Source of the DNA: UBA2365 sp964594045
Lineage (GTDB): Bacteria; Bacteroidota; Bacteroidia; Chitinophagales; Saprospiraceae
Direction of reading: 5' to 3'
DNA length: 64,000 nucleotides
Assembly: GCA_964594045.1 (NCBI GenBank)
Contig: CAZQKR010000005.1
Coordinates: 75,427 to 139,426 of the forward strand
Within the stretch, counting starts at the first letter, position 1, and each line of letters begins with the position of its first letter. Position numbers and translations under genes: made by a program. Below the pieces are notes generated by a model. The model did not search any database, had not been told where the DNA came from, and worked only from the letters and a program-made list of their open reading frames with translations. Shown here piece by piece: positions 54,789 to 64,000 of the stretch.

Positions 54789-54839
54789 GACGACCTCAGT
54801 AAAATTGATTGATGTCTTACCTTGCTGAGGTCGTTTTTT
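54789..54839 (+). terminator. Terminator of the psr operon
   Basis: Stem CGACCTCAG (54791-54799) with CTGAGGTCG (54825-54833) and a T-run; the 25-base loop is long but pairing is perfect. Confidence 0.8.
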
Positions 54840-55291
54840 GTTGATATAAATATTATCATTTGTGTCCGGCAAAATTTTGAAGGGTAGAATGATGTATTCA
54901 AGATTCTTCCATTCAGATGTACATGCCCCGATCGAATCGCATGAGCAACAGGTAAATGTTCAGGCAGAGCGGTAAATTATATAATTCTCGTCGGTCAATA
55001 ATGTTTTAATATATATATTGTTGTATTTTAATCTTTTAATATCTAATTCACCCCATATTCATTTGAATTCAAATAGTGTCGAAGACACCCGAAAAGACCC
55101 ATATTTCAATTATCTCCAAAATTTTTCCAAAAAAAATGAACCTTTTTCAGGCTTAACCGACTTCTAAATGACAACAGCTTGACAGACCGGGGATTTTTAC
55201 TGATGAACAGAATATCACTTGATCCTTCTGCGAAATAAGGAATCTGATCCCAGGCGACTGTTATAGAAACAGCTGCAAAATATCATTCTGT
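54840..55291. other. A/T-rich intergenic region
   Basis: Separates the psr operon from the second ECF sigma gene. A/T-rich around 54990-55060; no ORF, tRNA or clear promoter pattern seen. Confidence 0.4.
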
Positions 55292-55837
55292 ATGGATAAC
55301 AGAATAGACAGTTTGGTGAATGAATGGTTGGTTTTGAGTTTCCAGTCGGGCAACAAGGCTGCTCTCAACCTGCTGGTGAAACGTTGGCACCGGCTGTTGA
55401 TCAAAAAGATACTTATTAAAACCCAAAACCTGGAAGTTGCCAAAGACATCGCGCAGGATTGCTGGGTGGTGGTCATACGATCGATAGACAAACTCCAAAA
55501 CCCTGCTGATTTCGGAGCCTGGCTGATGAAGATCGCCAGCAATAAATCCATAGACTGGGTTCGTAAAAAAGGTGTTGAACAAAAATTTTTGGAAAATGCT
55601 GACAATGGCACCGAACTGATGGATGAGTATCCTGAATACAGGCAGGCGATGATCAGAAATATGCAGATCGCTTTTGACCAATTGTCATTGAAGGACAGAA
55701 AGATCATATATATGCATTATTCGATGGAATTGACTGTCAAGGATATAGCTGAAAAATTGAATATCAGGGAAGGTACCGTAAAATCCCGGCTTTTTACTGC
55801 CAGGGAGCATTTAAAAAACAAAATTCAATTACCTTGA
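55292..55837 (+). CDS. ECF-type RNA polymerase sigma factor
   Basis: 181 aa. Region 2: AKDIAQDCWVVVIRSIDKLQNPADFGAWLMKIASNKSIDWVRKK. Region 4: FDQLSLKDRKIIYMHYSMELTVKDIAEKLNIREGTVKSRLFTAREHLK. Typical SigW/RpoE-like size. The following gene, about 120 bp on, codes for a two-helix membrane protein that may be its anti-sigma partner. Targets are unknown, though the envelope export operon downstream is a candidate. Confidence 0.9.
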   Translation: MDNRIDSLVNEWLVLSFQSGNKAALNLLVKRWHRLLIKKILIKTQNLEVAKDIAQDCWVVVIRSIDKLQNPADFGAWLMKIASNKSIDWVRKKGVEQKFLENADNGTELMDEYPEYRQAMIRNMQIAFDQLSLKDRKIIYMHYSMELTVKDIAEKLNIREGTVKSRLFTAREHLKNKIQLP

Positions 55838-55956
55838 AACCATCATGAAAAACATTCAGACTTTTTCCGGGCAGAATTGAATGTCATCGATGCTGATATG
55901 CCAACGCATCGTCAGTATCTGTCATCCTGGACTAAAAATGGAAAAAAATCATTCAT

Positions 55957-56337
55957 ATGAAAAACGATCATTTTGAAAAAATTGCCAAACAGGCGCTGAG
56001 CGATGAAGAATACAAATTGCTCACTCAGGAGGAAGAAAAGGATCTTTACTCCAGGCTCAACAGGCTGGTCAACCTCAGATCACGTTGGCTTGTCCTGTAC
56101 ATTTTCCTGGTTACCTTTATCATCTTCATTGCGTTTATCATCTTCAGTGTGAGGTTGTTCGAAGCAACTGAAATGAGAGACATGTTCATTGCACTGTACC
56201 TGACGGGTGTGAGTCTTATCATGATCCTGGGCATCAAAATGTATGTCTGGATGCAGATGAATCAAAATGAAATGCTCAGGGAACTCAAAAAAATCGAACT
56301 GGAAATTCATATGCTTTCTGAAAGCATTAAAAAGTGA
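55957..56337 (+). CDS. Two-helix membrane protein, possible anti-sigma partner
   Basis: 126 aa. A charged cytosolic N-terminus of about 45 residues (FEKIAKQALSDEEYKLLTQ), two membrane helices (about 45-66 and 78-96) and a charged C-terminal helix (NEMLRELKKIELEIHMLSES). This layout after an ECF sigma gene is common in Bacteroidota. No ZAS zinc motif. Function inferred only from position. Confidence 0.6.
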   Translation: MKNDHFEKIAKQALSDEEYKLLTQEEEKDLYSRLNRLVNLRSRWLVLYIFLVTFIIFIAFIIFSVRLFEATEMRDMFIALYLTGVSLIMILGIKMYVWMQMNQNEMLRELKKIELEIHMLSESIKK

Positions 56338-56434
56338 ATTCAGTCAAATATTCTGTACATTTATCGCTGAATTGGATGTATAACTACCCATCGGTAATTG
56401 ACAAAACATTTTTTTTAAATCAAAATATTAACTT

Positions 56435-57184
56435 ATGCAATTCAAATGGCTGGCTTCAGTTTTATTCTTGTTCGTTTGTATGACAACTGCATTTAATCAA
56501 ACTGCACTTGAAGTCGTTAAAAAAGCGGATGAAAAACTGAAAGGGAGCAGCAGTTATGCTCAGATGAAAATGAAGATCAACAGAAAGGACTGGTCCAGAG
56601 AGATCGTCATGAAAGCCTGGAGCAAGGGAGAAGAGGAAACCATCATCCTGATCACCTCACCTAAAAGAGATCAGGGTACTGCATTTCTCAAAAAAGGAAA
56701 GGAAATGTGGAACTGGCAACCTACTATTGAACGGGTGATCAAAATGCCGCCTTCCATGATGATGCAGTCCTGGATGGGCTCGGATTTCACCAATGATGAC
56801 CTGGTAAGACAATCCTCGGTCGTCACGGATTATACACATAAATTTGTCGGGGAAGAGACCATAGAAGGCAGACCCTGCCATGTCATCGAACTGAAACCAA
56901 AACCGGATGCTCCGGTAGTTTGGGGTAAACTGAAGATCTGGATCAGTAAAAAAGATTACCTCCAGCTCAAAGGAGAGTTCTATGATGAAGACAACTACAA
57001 AGTCAGCACGATGTACGGGCTGAAAGTCAAAGAAATGGGAGGCAGATTGATCCCGAGCCTGATGAAAATCGTTCCTGAAGATGAACCCTACAACAGCACT
57101 GAAATCGAATACCTCTCCCTTGAGTTCAACAGGAGCTTCGATAAGAATTTCTTTTCAGTTCAAAATTTGAAAAAACTAAAATAA
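56435..57184 (+). CDS. LolA-like outer-membrane lipoprotein-sorting protein
   Basis: 249 aa. Signal peptide MQFKWLASVLFLFVCMTTAF. The LolA/LolB-type half-barrel is recognised from ALEVVKKADEKLKGSSSYAQMKMKI, KGKEMWNWQPTIERVIKMPPSMMMQSWMGSDFTNDDLVRQSS and YLQLKGEFYDEDN. This COG2834 type accompanies LolCDE-like or MmpL exporters and is thought to carry a lipid or lipoprotein through the periplasm. First gene of the export set, 80 bp before the first permease. Confidence 0.85.
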   Translation: MQFKWLASVLFLFVCMTTAFNQTALEVVKKADEKLKGSSSYAQMKMKINRKDWSREIVMKAWSKGEEETIILITSPKRDQGTAFLKKGKEMWNWQPTIERVIKMPPSMMMQSWMGSDFTNDDLVRQSSVVTDYTHKFVGEETIEGRPCHVIELKPKPDAPVVWGKLKIWISKKDYLQLKGEFYDEDNYKVSTMYGLKVKEMGGRLIPSLMKIVPEDEPYNSTEIEYLSLEFNRSFDKNFFSVQNLKKLK

Positions 57185-57264
57185 TTATATAACAATAAAT
57201 TATATATTAACAGTCATAGTAATGTTATAACCAGACGGATTGTGTAAACCTCGAAATCCATGAA

Positions 57265-58491
57265 ATGCTGCTAAAACTTGCTTTGAGAAATATCGGAAGA
57301 AACAAATGGCGGACTGCGATCACTGCGGCTTCAATATTTTTCGCAGTGCTGTTTTCTTCATTCATGGTCTCTTTTCAAAAAGGGATCTGGGACAGGATGA
57401 TCGACAACTTTCTGGGAAGTTATTTCGGATACCTCCAGATCCAGAGCAAAACATACTGGGAAAATCAAAGTCTGGATCATGCTTTTGCTGCCGGACCGGA
57501 TCTGTATGCCAGAGCCGCCAGCTTACAAGAAGTTGATGGCACTATCCCGAGACTGGAGTCATTTGCGCTTGCGACTTCAGACACCAGGATTTCCGGAACC
57601 ATGGTCGTTGGCATTGACCCCGGTGAAGAAAGCAGGTTTTCTGCACTTCACAAAAAACTCATAAAAGGTCAATACCTTAAGGCTGGGGATGATGAGATCA
57701 TGATAGCGGAAGGACTTGCATCCTACCTTGAGCTGGGTATATCAGACACCATAGTGCTGCTGGCACAAGGTTACCGGGGTTCAAATGCAGTAGGCAAATA
57801 TCCGATAAAAGGGATCCTCCGTTTTCCATCACCCGATCTGAATAAAAAAATGGTCTATCTTTCGCTCCGGGAAGCCCGGAAAATGTACGGGGCAGAAAAT
57901 CTGTTGACTTCTATGGTCATCCATCTCAGCGACAATGATGATATGAAAACGGTCAAAAATGAATTGCAGACCGCTTTGGATACCTCCAGATACAGTATCC
58001 TGCAATGGGATGAAATGCTTCCTGAACTGGTGGATGCAAAGAATAGTGACACGGCCGGAAGTTATATTTTCATCCTGGTACTGTACATGATCATCAGCTT
58101 TGGAATTTTTGGCACCATCATGATGATGGTCAAGGAGCGGGAGTTTGAATTTGGTATCCTTACCGGTATAGGCATGAGTAAAAAAATGCTCGCGATGGTC
58201 ACCTGGCTGGAAATAGTGATCATGGGAATGATCGGAGCGCTCTCAGGTATCGCCGGTAGTATACCCCTGGTGTATTATTTCAAAATATTTCCTTTGGATC
58301 TTTCATATTACATGAAAGAACTGGGTGATGTCTACGAAAAATGGGGATTTGACCCATTGTTACCCACAGCTTTTGAAACAGAAATATTTGTCAATCAGGC
58401 TATTCTGGTTTTTGCGATCACTGCTGTCCTGGCAGGATATGCGGTGTATAAAATTTTCAGGATCAAGCCAATAGAGGCAATGAGAAAATAA
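57265..58491 (+). CDS. LolC/E-type ABC transporter permease, copy 1
   Basis: 408 aa. N-terminal helix (TAITAASIFFAVLFSSFMVSF), a large MacB-type periplasmic domain (about 45-265), then three C-terminal FtsX-type helices (YIFILVLYMIISFGIFGTIMMM; MVTWLEIVIMGMIGALSG; AILVFAITAVLAGYAVYKIF). The cytosolic loop FGILTGIGMSKKM would contact the ATPase. It is a close paralogue of the next gene (shared GRMIDN-type segment, FEFGILTGIGM versus YEFGILISIGM). Confidence 0.85.
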   Translation: MLLKLALRNIGRNKWRTAITAASIFFAVLFSSFMVSFQKGIWDRMIDNFLGSYFGYLQIQSKTYWENQSLDHAFAAGPDLYARAASLQEVDGTIPRLESFALATSDTRISGTMVVGIDPGEESRFSALHKKLIKGQYLKAGDDEIMIAEGLASYLELGISDTIVLLAQGYRGSNAVGKYPIKGILRFPSPDLNKKMVYLSLREARKMYGAENLLTSMVIHLSDNDDMKTVKNELQTALDTSRYSILQWDEMLPELVDAKNSDTAGSYIFILVLYMIISFGIFGTIMMMVKEREFEFGILTGIGMSKKMLAMVTWLEIVIMGMIGALSGIAGSIPLVYYFKIFPLDLSYYMKELGDVYEKWGFDPLLPTAFETEIFVNQAILVFAITAVLAGYAVYKIFRIKPIEAMRK

Positions 58492-58508
58492 TAAATAAAA
58501 ACAGAATT

Positions 58509-59744
58509 ATGCGCTTACTTTTGCTCCTTTCATGGAGAAATATCTGGCGAAACAAAAGAAGGACAGCAATAACCATTTCTTCCATCTTTTTTGCTGTGTT
58601 GTTTTCCATCTTTATGCTGTCCATCCAGAATGGAAGCTGGGGAAGAATGATCGATAACGCTCTCAGCAGTTATTTTGGGTACGGTCAGATCCACAAGAAA
58701 GGTTATTGGGATGAACCAAACATCAACACTTTGCTGGAATACAGACAGGAGATCAGGACTATTCCGGATAAGATCAGGCATCTGAATGACCTTGTACCAA
58801 GACTGGAGTCTTTCGCTTTGGCATCATACGGAAACCAGACCAAAGGCATTATGATCAATGGCATTGATCCCGGGAAGGAAAATGCCCTTACAGGACTTTC
58901 AAAAAAATTGAAAGACGGAAAATTTCTGGATAAAGATGACCATGGAGTTATGCTCGCTGAAGGGCTTGCAAACCAATTGAAAATAGGTGTAGGCGACACT
59001 GTAGTATTTATCAGCCAGGGATATCACGGGGTCAATTCAGCCGGGAAATACCCGGTTACCGGCCTTTTAAAGTTTGGTCAACCTGACCTGAACAAAATGA
59101 TGGTCTACATGCCTCTGGTTGAAGCCCAGCAATTTTTCGGCTGTGAAAACATGATCACCACATTGATCCTTGATGTTGATGACAAGTCAAAACTGAACGG
59201 GATAATCCGGGATCTGAAAAAAGAATTAGACCCTGAAAAATTCGAAATTATTGAATGGGAAAAGCTGGTACCCAATCTGCTCGATGCCAAACAGGCCAAA
59301 TTGAATGGTGTTTATGTGTTCATGCTGATCCTGTATACAATCATTTCATTCGGGATCTTTGGTACCATCCTCATGATGCTGAAAGAACGGGCTTACGAAT
59401 TCGGTATTCTGATCAGCATTGGCATGAAAAGAAGACTACTGGCAACAGTTGTGATGGTGGAAATTGTCCTGCTGGGTTTGGCCGGTGTTTTATTCGGGAT
59501 CCTGGGCGCTGCTCCCCTGGTTCAATATTTTAGAGTCAACCCGATTGACATGCGTGATCTGGGGGAAAAAGGCCTTGATAATATGTTCGATCAATACGGA
59601 TTTGAACCTATTTTCCCTACTTCATTCGACCTTTCCACCTTTGTGAGCCAGGCGATCATAGTTTTTGCGATCTGTCTGATACTCGGCTTATTCGCTGTTT
59701 GGAAAATATATCAGGTTAAACCGATAGAATCAATGAAGAATTAA
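58509..59744 (+). CDS. LolC/E-type ABC transporter permease, copy 2
   Basis: 411 aa. Same domain plan as copy 1 with long stretches of similarity (SWRNIWRNKRRTAITISSIFFAVLFS; LVPRLESFALASYGNQTKG; FGIFGTILMMLKERAYEFG), so it arose by tandem duplication. Probably one half of a permease heterodimer. 17-bp gap after copy 1. Confidence 0.85.
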   Translation: MRLLLLLSWRNIWRNKRRTAITISSIFFAVLFSIFMLSIQNGSWGRMIDNALSSYFGYGQIHKKGYWDEPNINTLLEYRQEIRTIPDKIRHLNDLVPRLESFALASYGNQTKGIMINGIDPGKENALTGLSKKLKDGKFLDKDDHGVMLAEGLANQLKIGVGDTVVFISQGYHGVNSAGKYPVTGLLKFGQPDLNKMMVYMPLVEAQQFFGCENMITTLILDVDDKSKLNGIIRDLKKELDPEKFEIIEWEKLVPNLLDAKQAKLNGVYVFMLILYTIISFGIFGTILMMLKERAYEFGILISIGMKRRLLATVVMVEIVLLGLAGVLFGILGAAPLVQYFRVNPIDMRDLGEKGLDNMFDQYGFEPIFPTSFDLSTFVSQAIIVFAICLILGLFAVWKIYQVKPIESMKN

Positions 59745-59767
59745 TTAAAGACTTAATACCAGATATT

Positions 59768-60985
59768 ATGATATTTAAATTAGCGTGGAGAAATATTTGG
59801 AGAAATCCGGCCCGTTCCTTTGTGGTGATTGGAGCGATCATCATCGGAGTGTGGTCAGTTATCTTTTTGATGGGCGTGATGCAGGGTTTGATCAACAGTT
59901 ATGTTGAAAATGCGATCAAACGGGAAACATCTCATATCCAGATACATCATCCGGATTATATGAAAGATAAGGAGAGCAAATTTTATATGGATCATGCTGA
60001 TCAGATCCTTGAAACCATCGGACAAATTCCGGGAGTCAGAGCCACAACTATCCGGTCTCAATCCAACGTGATGATAGGCTCCAGTCATGGCACCAGGGGT
60101 ATACGCATCAACGGTATCATTCCCGGCAGGGAAGAAAAACTGACCGGACTGGCTGATCTTATTGTGGAGGGCAGCTATCTTGAAGAAGGTAAAAAAAACC
60201 AGATCCTTCTAAGTGCCAGACTGGCAGGAAAACTCAAAGTCAAATTGCGTTCAAAATTGATCCTGACATTCCAGACACTGGAGGGAGAGATCATTTCAGG
60301 GGCTTTCAGGATCAAGGGCATTTTTGATACCAAAAACGCAATGTTTGATGATAACATAGCATTTGTCGACATAAGCTCCATGAACGAATTATTGGGTAAG
60401 GAAAATATTGGGCATGAAGCAATGATCTATGTCGAAAATGTGGAGAAAATGGATTCTTCCGTTGTTTTGTTAAAAAAAGCCTTTCCCGACCTTCTGGTTC
60501 AAAATTACAGGGAGATCTCGCCGGAATTGGGGCTTTTCGAAACCCAAATCGGTATGGCAGGCAGGATCTACATGGTGATCTTCATGCTGGCATTGATATT
60601 TGGTATCATCAATACCATGTTGATGGCAGTGCTGGAAAGAGTCAGAGAATTGGGAATGCTGATGGCTGTAGGAATGAATAAACTGAAAATTTTTAGTATG
60701 ATCGTCCTGGAAACCATACTGTTAGGCGTCGTGGGTGCACCGATAGGCATCGGACTCGGATATCTGATCACGAGCTATTACAGTACAAGAGGTATCAACC
60801 TGGTCATATTCTCCAAGGAAGGTATGGAACAATTCGGAATGACCAATTTTATTTTCCCGAGTGTAACACCGGAAGACTATATATTTTTAGCCATGTCGGT
60901 TTTTATTACGGCATTGCTGGCAAGTCTTTATCCCGCATATAAAGCCATTAAACTCAACCCGGTGGAATCGATCCGGAAGATGTAA
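59768..60985 (+). CDS. LolC/E-type ABC transporter permease, copy 3
   Basis: 405 aa. Same fold (FKLAWRNIWRNPARSFVVIGAIIIG; MFMLALIFGIINTMLMAVLERVRELGMLMAVGMNK; FLAMSVFITALLASLYPAYKAIKL), but more diverged and closer to general MacB/LolE permeases than copies 1 and 2 are. Three permeases with one ATPase suggest that alternative complexes form. Confidence 0.85.
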   Translation: MIFKLAWRNIWRNPARSFVVIGAIIIGVWSVIFLMGVMQGLINSYVENAIKRETSHIQIHHPDYMKDKESKFYMDHADQILETIGQIPGVRATTIRSQSNVMIGSSHGTRGIRINGIIPGREEKLTGLADLIVEGSYLEEGKKNQILLSARLAGKLKVKLRSKLILTFQTLEGEIISGAFRIKGIFDTKNAMFDDNIAFVDISSMNELLGKENIGHEAMIYVENVEKMDSSVVLLKKAFPDLLVQNYREISPELGLFETQIGMAGRIYMVIFMLALIFGIINTMLMAVLERVRELGMLMAVGMNKLKIFSMIVLETILLGVVGAPIGIGLGYLITSYYSTRGINLVIFSKEGMEQFGMTNFIFPSVTPEDYIFLAMSVFITALLASLYPAYKAIKLNPVESIRKM

Positions 60986-61024
60986 TTGAGATCTTATTTA
61001 ATAAACCACAAAAAAAATATACAA

Positions 61025-61708
61025 ATGACAGTTATAGAAACAAAAGGGATCACGAAAGTTTACAATCCAAAAAAAGTGCCGGTTCATGCGCTCAGAGGTG
61101 TGGATATTATCATCAAAAAAGGAGAATTCACTGCAATTGTAGGTCCTTCAGGATCCGGCAAGACCACGCTGCTGAATATCATCGGCGGATTGGACCAGGC
61201 GACTTCCGGCGAAGTCAGGGTTGACGGTGTGGATATCACCCGGCTCAGCGACAACAAACTGATCGACTTCAGGAAAGAAAAGATCGGCTTCGTTTTCCAG
61301 GCATACAACCTTATCCCGGTGTTGACTGCAGCTGAAAATGTGGAATTTATCATGCTGTTGCAGGGCATTTCAAAAAATAAACGACAAAAACGTGTTTTGG
61401 AATTGCTGAGAAGCGTTGGCATTGAAGATCAGGCTGATAAAAGACCTTCCAAACTATCCGGAGGCCAGCAGCAAAGAGTCGCTGTTGCCCGCGCACTGGC
61501 TTCCAAGCCTGCTTTTGTGCTGGCTGATGAACCAACAGCCAACCTGGACTCCAAATCAACGAGTCAGTTGCTGGACATCATGGCCAAACTCAATCAGGAA
61601 GAAGGCATGACCTTTATTTTCTCCACGCATGATCAGCGCGTGATCGACCGCGCAAAAAGGGTCGTTACACTGGAGGACGGAATGATCATCTCAGACATCA
61701 GCAGGTAG
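61025..61708 (+). CDS. LolD/MacB-type ABC transporter ATPase
   Basis: 227 aa from the ATG at 61025; the frame opens at a TTG 13 codons earlier, abutting the permease stop, but the ATG gives the family start MTVIETKGITKVY. Walker A GPSGSGKTT (about 39-47), Q-loop FQAYNLIPVL, signature LSGGQQQR, Walker B VLADEPTANLD, H-loop STHDQ. It powers the three permeases upstream. Confidence 0.93.
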   Translation: MTVIETKGITKVYNPKKVPVHALRGVDIIIKKGEFTAIVGPSGSGKTTLLNIIGGLDQATSGEVRVDGVDITRLSDNKLIDFRKEKIGFVFQAYNLIPVLTAAENVEFIMLLQGISKNKRQKRVLELLRSVGIEDQADKRPSKLSGGQQQRVAVARALASKPAFVLADEPTANLDSKSTSQLLDIMAKLNQEEGMTFIFSTHDQRVIDRAKRVVTLEDGMIISDISR

Positions 61709-61743
61709 CCTTTTCCTGTTGGTAAATGGCAAAAAACATCTGA

Positions 61744-62958
61744 ATGGAGAGTGTTAAATTTCATCATCTGAATAAATACATCGTCAAATTCTGGTCATAC
61801 CTTGTCCTGATGTTCTTTCTTCTGCTGATACCATGCGGCCACCATCTGTTGGCCCAGGACGAAGAAAAGCCATGGGCTGTTTCCGGTTATGTCAAAAACA
61901 TGCAAAGCATCATCCATATTCCGGTATCCTCAACGTTTCCGGAACAGAGTTATTTTGATCAACTGATACACAACCGGATCAATTTCAGCTACCAATTTTC
62001 TGAAAAATGGACTTTTAAGTCTGATCTGAGAAACAGGATTTTCTGGGGTGATCAAAACAGGCTACTGAAAAAAACCTTTATCGATGAAATGGATAAGGCA
62101 AATGACTTTTTCAGACTTTCCGCAGGCTGGTCTTCTGATGCAGGTATTGCCGTGCATTCGATGATCGACAGGATGTACCTGGATTACAGTTCAGGCAACT
62201 GGAACCTGAGGCTTGGACGACAGCGGATCAACTGGGGCATCAACACATTCTGGAATCCGAATGATATTTTCAACGCATTTTCATTCATCGATTTTGACTA
62301 TGAGGAGAAGCCCGGCAGCGATGCGTTGAGCATCAAATACAACTGGGGTGTTGCATCCGGTATCGAACTGGCCGTGAAAGCAACTGACAGCCTCCAAAAC
62401 CTGATCGGTGGAATATTGTACAAAGGCAATATGTATAATTATGACTATCAAATACTGGCAGGTATCATGGAGGATCATTTTACCCTGGGTGGAGGCTGGG
62501 CCGGAAACCTGTGGAATGCCGGATTCAAAGGTGAGTTCAGCTGGTTCAAAAGCCTTGACGAGGATATTGAGGATGGATTTTCAGCAACGCTGGCTGTGGA
62601 TTATATTTTTCAGAACGGCTTATATTCAGCTGCCGGTTTTCTATACAATGCCAATGGCAATGACGATCAAAGCCTGGCCGGAATCTTCAATTTCAAGCTA
62701 TCCGCCAAGAATTTATACCCATATACAACCGCTGCATTTGCACAGGTATCATACGGTTTCACTCCTTTGATGGCAGGAGGCCTTGCCATCATCTATAGTC
62801 CTGTGGATTCTAATCCGGTTTTCATCAGTCCCAACATTTCTTATTCACTGGCCAACGAACTCGATTTTGCACTGTTCGGACAAATTATTTTTGAAGAGAC
62901 AGATGGGTTCAAAAGTCCGGTACAGGCGTTGTTTTTAAGGTTAAAGTATAGTTTTTGA
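61744..62958 (+). CDS. Outer-membrane beta-barrel protein linked to the export operon
   Basis: 404 aa. Signal segment FWSYLVLMFFLLLIPCGHHLLAQ. The remainder has alternating strands ending in a terminal aromatic strand (VQALFLRLKYSF). Segments NWNLRLGRQRINWG and FWNPNDIFNAFSFIDFD resemble alginate-export and DUF1302-type porins that travel with LolA-like proteins. It could be the outer-membrane receiver or exit for the ABC system. 35-bp gap after the ATPase; likely the last gene of that operon. Confidence 0.7.
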   Translation: MESVKFHHLNKYIVKFWSYLVLMFFLLLIPCGHHLLAQDEEKPWAVSGYVKNMQSIIHIPVSSTFPEQSYFDQLIHNRINFSYQFSEKWTFKSDLRNRIFWGDQNRLLKKTFIDEMDKANDFFRLSAGWSSDAGIAVHSMIDRMYLDYSSGNWNLRLGRQRINWGINTFWNPNDIFNAFSFIDFDYEEKPGSDALSIKYNWGVASGIELAVKATDSLQNLIGGILYKGNMYNYDYQILAGIMEDHFTLGGGWAGNLWNAGFKGEFSWFKSLDEDIEDGFSATLAVDYIFQNGLYSAAGFLYNANGNDDQSLAGIFNFKLSAKNLYPYTTAAFAQVSYGFTPLMAGGLAIIYSPVDSNPVFISPNISYSLANELDFALFGQIIFEETDGFKSPVQALFLRLKYSF

Positions 62959-63049
62959 GTGAATTAGTTTTTTGACTAAGCATTGTCCCTAAGATTTATG
63001 GAATCTTAGATCCCCTGATCTAAAATTAGATAAAGTAAGTAAATGAAAA

Positions 63050-63874
63050 TCAATTCTCATTGTATCCAAATTCTCTGGTTTGCAAAACTTTTTTCCACCA
63101 ACTTTCACGCTCTATTATTACCTTATCATTGATAGTAGCTTTAAAAATATCGAGTATTGAATATCTGAAATGCTCTTTGATATGATCAAACTTGAGGTCT
63201 TTTAACCCAATGTTACCTCCATGTCCGGTTTTGACATAAGCCATCCAACGTCCCAGAATCATATTTTCACCATAGGCTGAACCGACATATTTTTTCCCGT
63301 TTGAGATATCTGAAATGAGATAAACACCTTTTTGATTTTGTAATACAGCTTTCCATGTATCCTTTTCAACAACCCGCTTTAAGTCATGCCACGAAATATT
63401 CACTTTGTCATACCCCGGAAACTGATCATGGTCTAAAGCACCTGGCAAAATTTCCTTCACTAAAAAATTATCTATTTTATCGCCTTTCAAGGTAACAAAA
63501 GCATTCTTTTTGTGAAATTTAACAATGAGTCTGCCAAAATACTTTTCATACGCTGCCAGTTTCTCAGTTTTATAAAATGTATCTATTTCAGCTTTGGTTA
63601 CTCCATCAAATAATTTATCATTATCTATTAATATTCTGGAAATGTCAAACAACAACCAATCATCCTGTTTGATCTGCGCCAATCCAATGACGATCTCATT
63701 TACTTTGAACCATTTTTTATTAATACTGTTATGAAAGTTTCCGACCCTCAAAAAGTTGGGATCTTCATGATAAAGATTGATCGCATTCCATAAGTTGTTC
63801 GACAAATTGAGCCTGATTTTTACATTGTCTAATTTCTCCAACCTCAAAATGTCATTTAATTTTATTGATTCCAT
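63050..63874 (-). CDS. GIY-YIG domain protein with long N-terminal extension
   Basis: 274 aa. The C-terminal 95 residues contain the GIY-YIG nuclease pattern (KGVYLISDISNGKKYVGSAY, then RWMAYVKTGHGGN and the Glu in KVIIERESWWKK). The N-terminal 180 residues (NNLWNAINLYHEDPNFLRVG; GLAQIKQDDWLLFDISRIL) are a separate module seen with orphan GIY-YIG proteins in bacteria, of unknown role. Convergent with the barrel gene; between them are two short hairpins (62991-63011 and about 63018-63034) without T-runs. Upstream DNA to 64000 shows nothing further. Confidence 0.75.
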   Translation of the reverse strand: MESIKLNDILRLEKLDNVKIRLNLSNNLWNAINLYHEDPNFLRVGNFHNSINKKWFKVNEIVIGLAQIKQDDWLLFDISRILIDNDKLFDGVTKAEIDTFYKTEKLAAYEKYFGRLIVKFHKKNAFVTLKGDKIDNFLVKEILPGALDHDQFPGYDKVNISWHDLKRVVEKDTWKAVLQNQKGVYLISDISNGKKYVGSAYGENMILGRWMAYVKTGHGGNIGLKDLKFDHIKEHFRYSILDIFKATINDKVIIERESWWKKVLQTREFGYNEN

Positions 63875-64000
63875 AATTGCTATTTTATAAATTTGACAAA
63901 GGATGAACTACCATCAATAGACAAAACCTGACTGCCGGATTTACGAAATAGTCGATCCTTATGAATTAAATTTTAACGCAATATTTGGAAGAATTTTCCA

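Noticed and set aside
62991..63034. Two small hairpins between the barrel gene and the GIY-YIG gene as a bidirectional terminator
   Set aside because: Stems are short (6-7 bp) and A/T-rich with no T-run, so I do not list them as a terminator.

Overview
The window comes from a Bacteroidota chromosome. Evidence: a secreted protein with a C-terminal type IX secretion (Por) sorting domain, two TonB-dependent receptors (one with an N-terminal carboxypeptidase-like domain), several genes preceded by the Bacteroidota promoter pattern (TTG, about 20 bases, TAnnTTTG), and few recognisable Shine-Dalgarno sites. I cannot name a genus from sequence alone.

Layout. 1-19 kb is mostly core genome: the end of a GH94 phosphorylase-type gene, an M16 peptidase relative that has lost its zinc ligands, a type IX cargo protein, yebC, dnaG, a LexA-like S24 regulator, ftsK, a row of four small lipoproteins leading into an ECF sigma factor and a membrane-anchored beta-barrel partner, ftsX and a DUF4332 gene. 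19.1-30.3 kb is a defence island on the minus strand. It holds a type I restriction-modification operon (hsdR, then a REP-associated tyrosine transposase, then a fused hsdM-hsdS), a RhuM/Fic-type protein, a GIY-YIG/HNH nuclease pair, and a large PD-(D/E)xK nuclease-NTPase. Five copies of a 24-28 bp palindrome lie inside or beside the hsdMS and transposase genes, and four of them are read through in frame. Two hairpins shaped like integron attC sites lie among the cargo genes. 30.3-32.8 kb has an orphan gene followed by 1.2 kb of repeats: a 42-bp tandem array, a 61-bp direct duplication and two inverted-repeat elements.

32.8-45 kb is nutrient uptake and envelope: a secreted GH2 beta-galactosidase, tRNA-Arg(CCG), a HmuR/HmuY-type haem operon behind a 16-bp palindrome, a secreted beta-helix protein, a second TonB receptor with a His-rich membrane partner (probably metal-related) and a PD40 lipoprotein.

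45.2-54.8 kb is a sulfur island with two divergent arms. The minus arm encodes sulfide:quinone reductase, DUF1641, TusE/DsrC and DsrE2. The plus arm encodes an FNR-like regulator, polysulfide/thiosulfate reductase PsrABC, a split YeeE/YedE transporter and a membrane rhodanese without its catalytic cysteine. An FNR-type box lies between the arms.

55.3-63 kb has an ECF sigma factor with a two-helix membrane partner. Then comes a probable envelope ABC export operon: a LolA-like protein, three LolC/E-type permeases, a LolD-type ATPase and an outer-membrane barrel. The window ends with a GIY-YIG protein on the minus strand.
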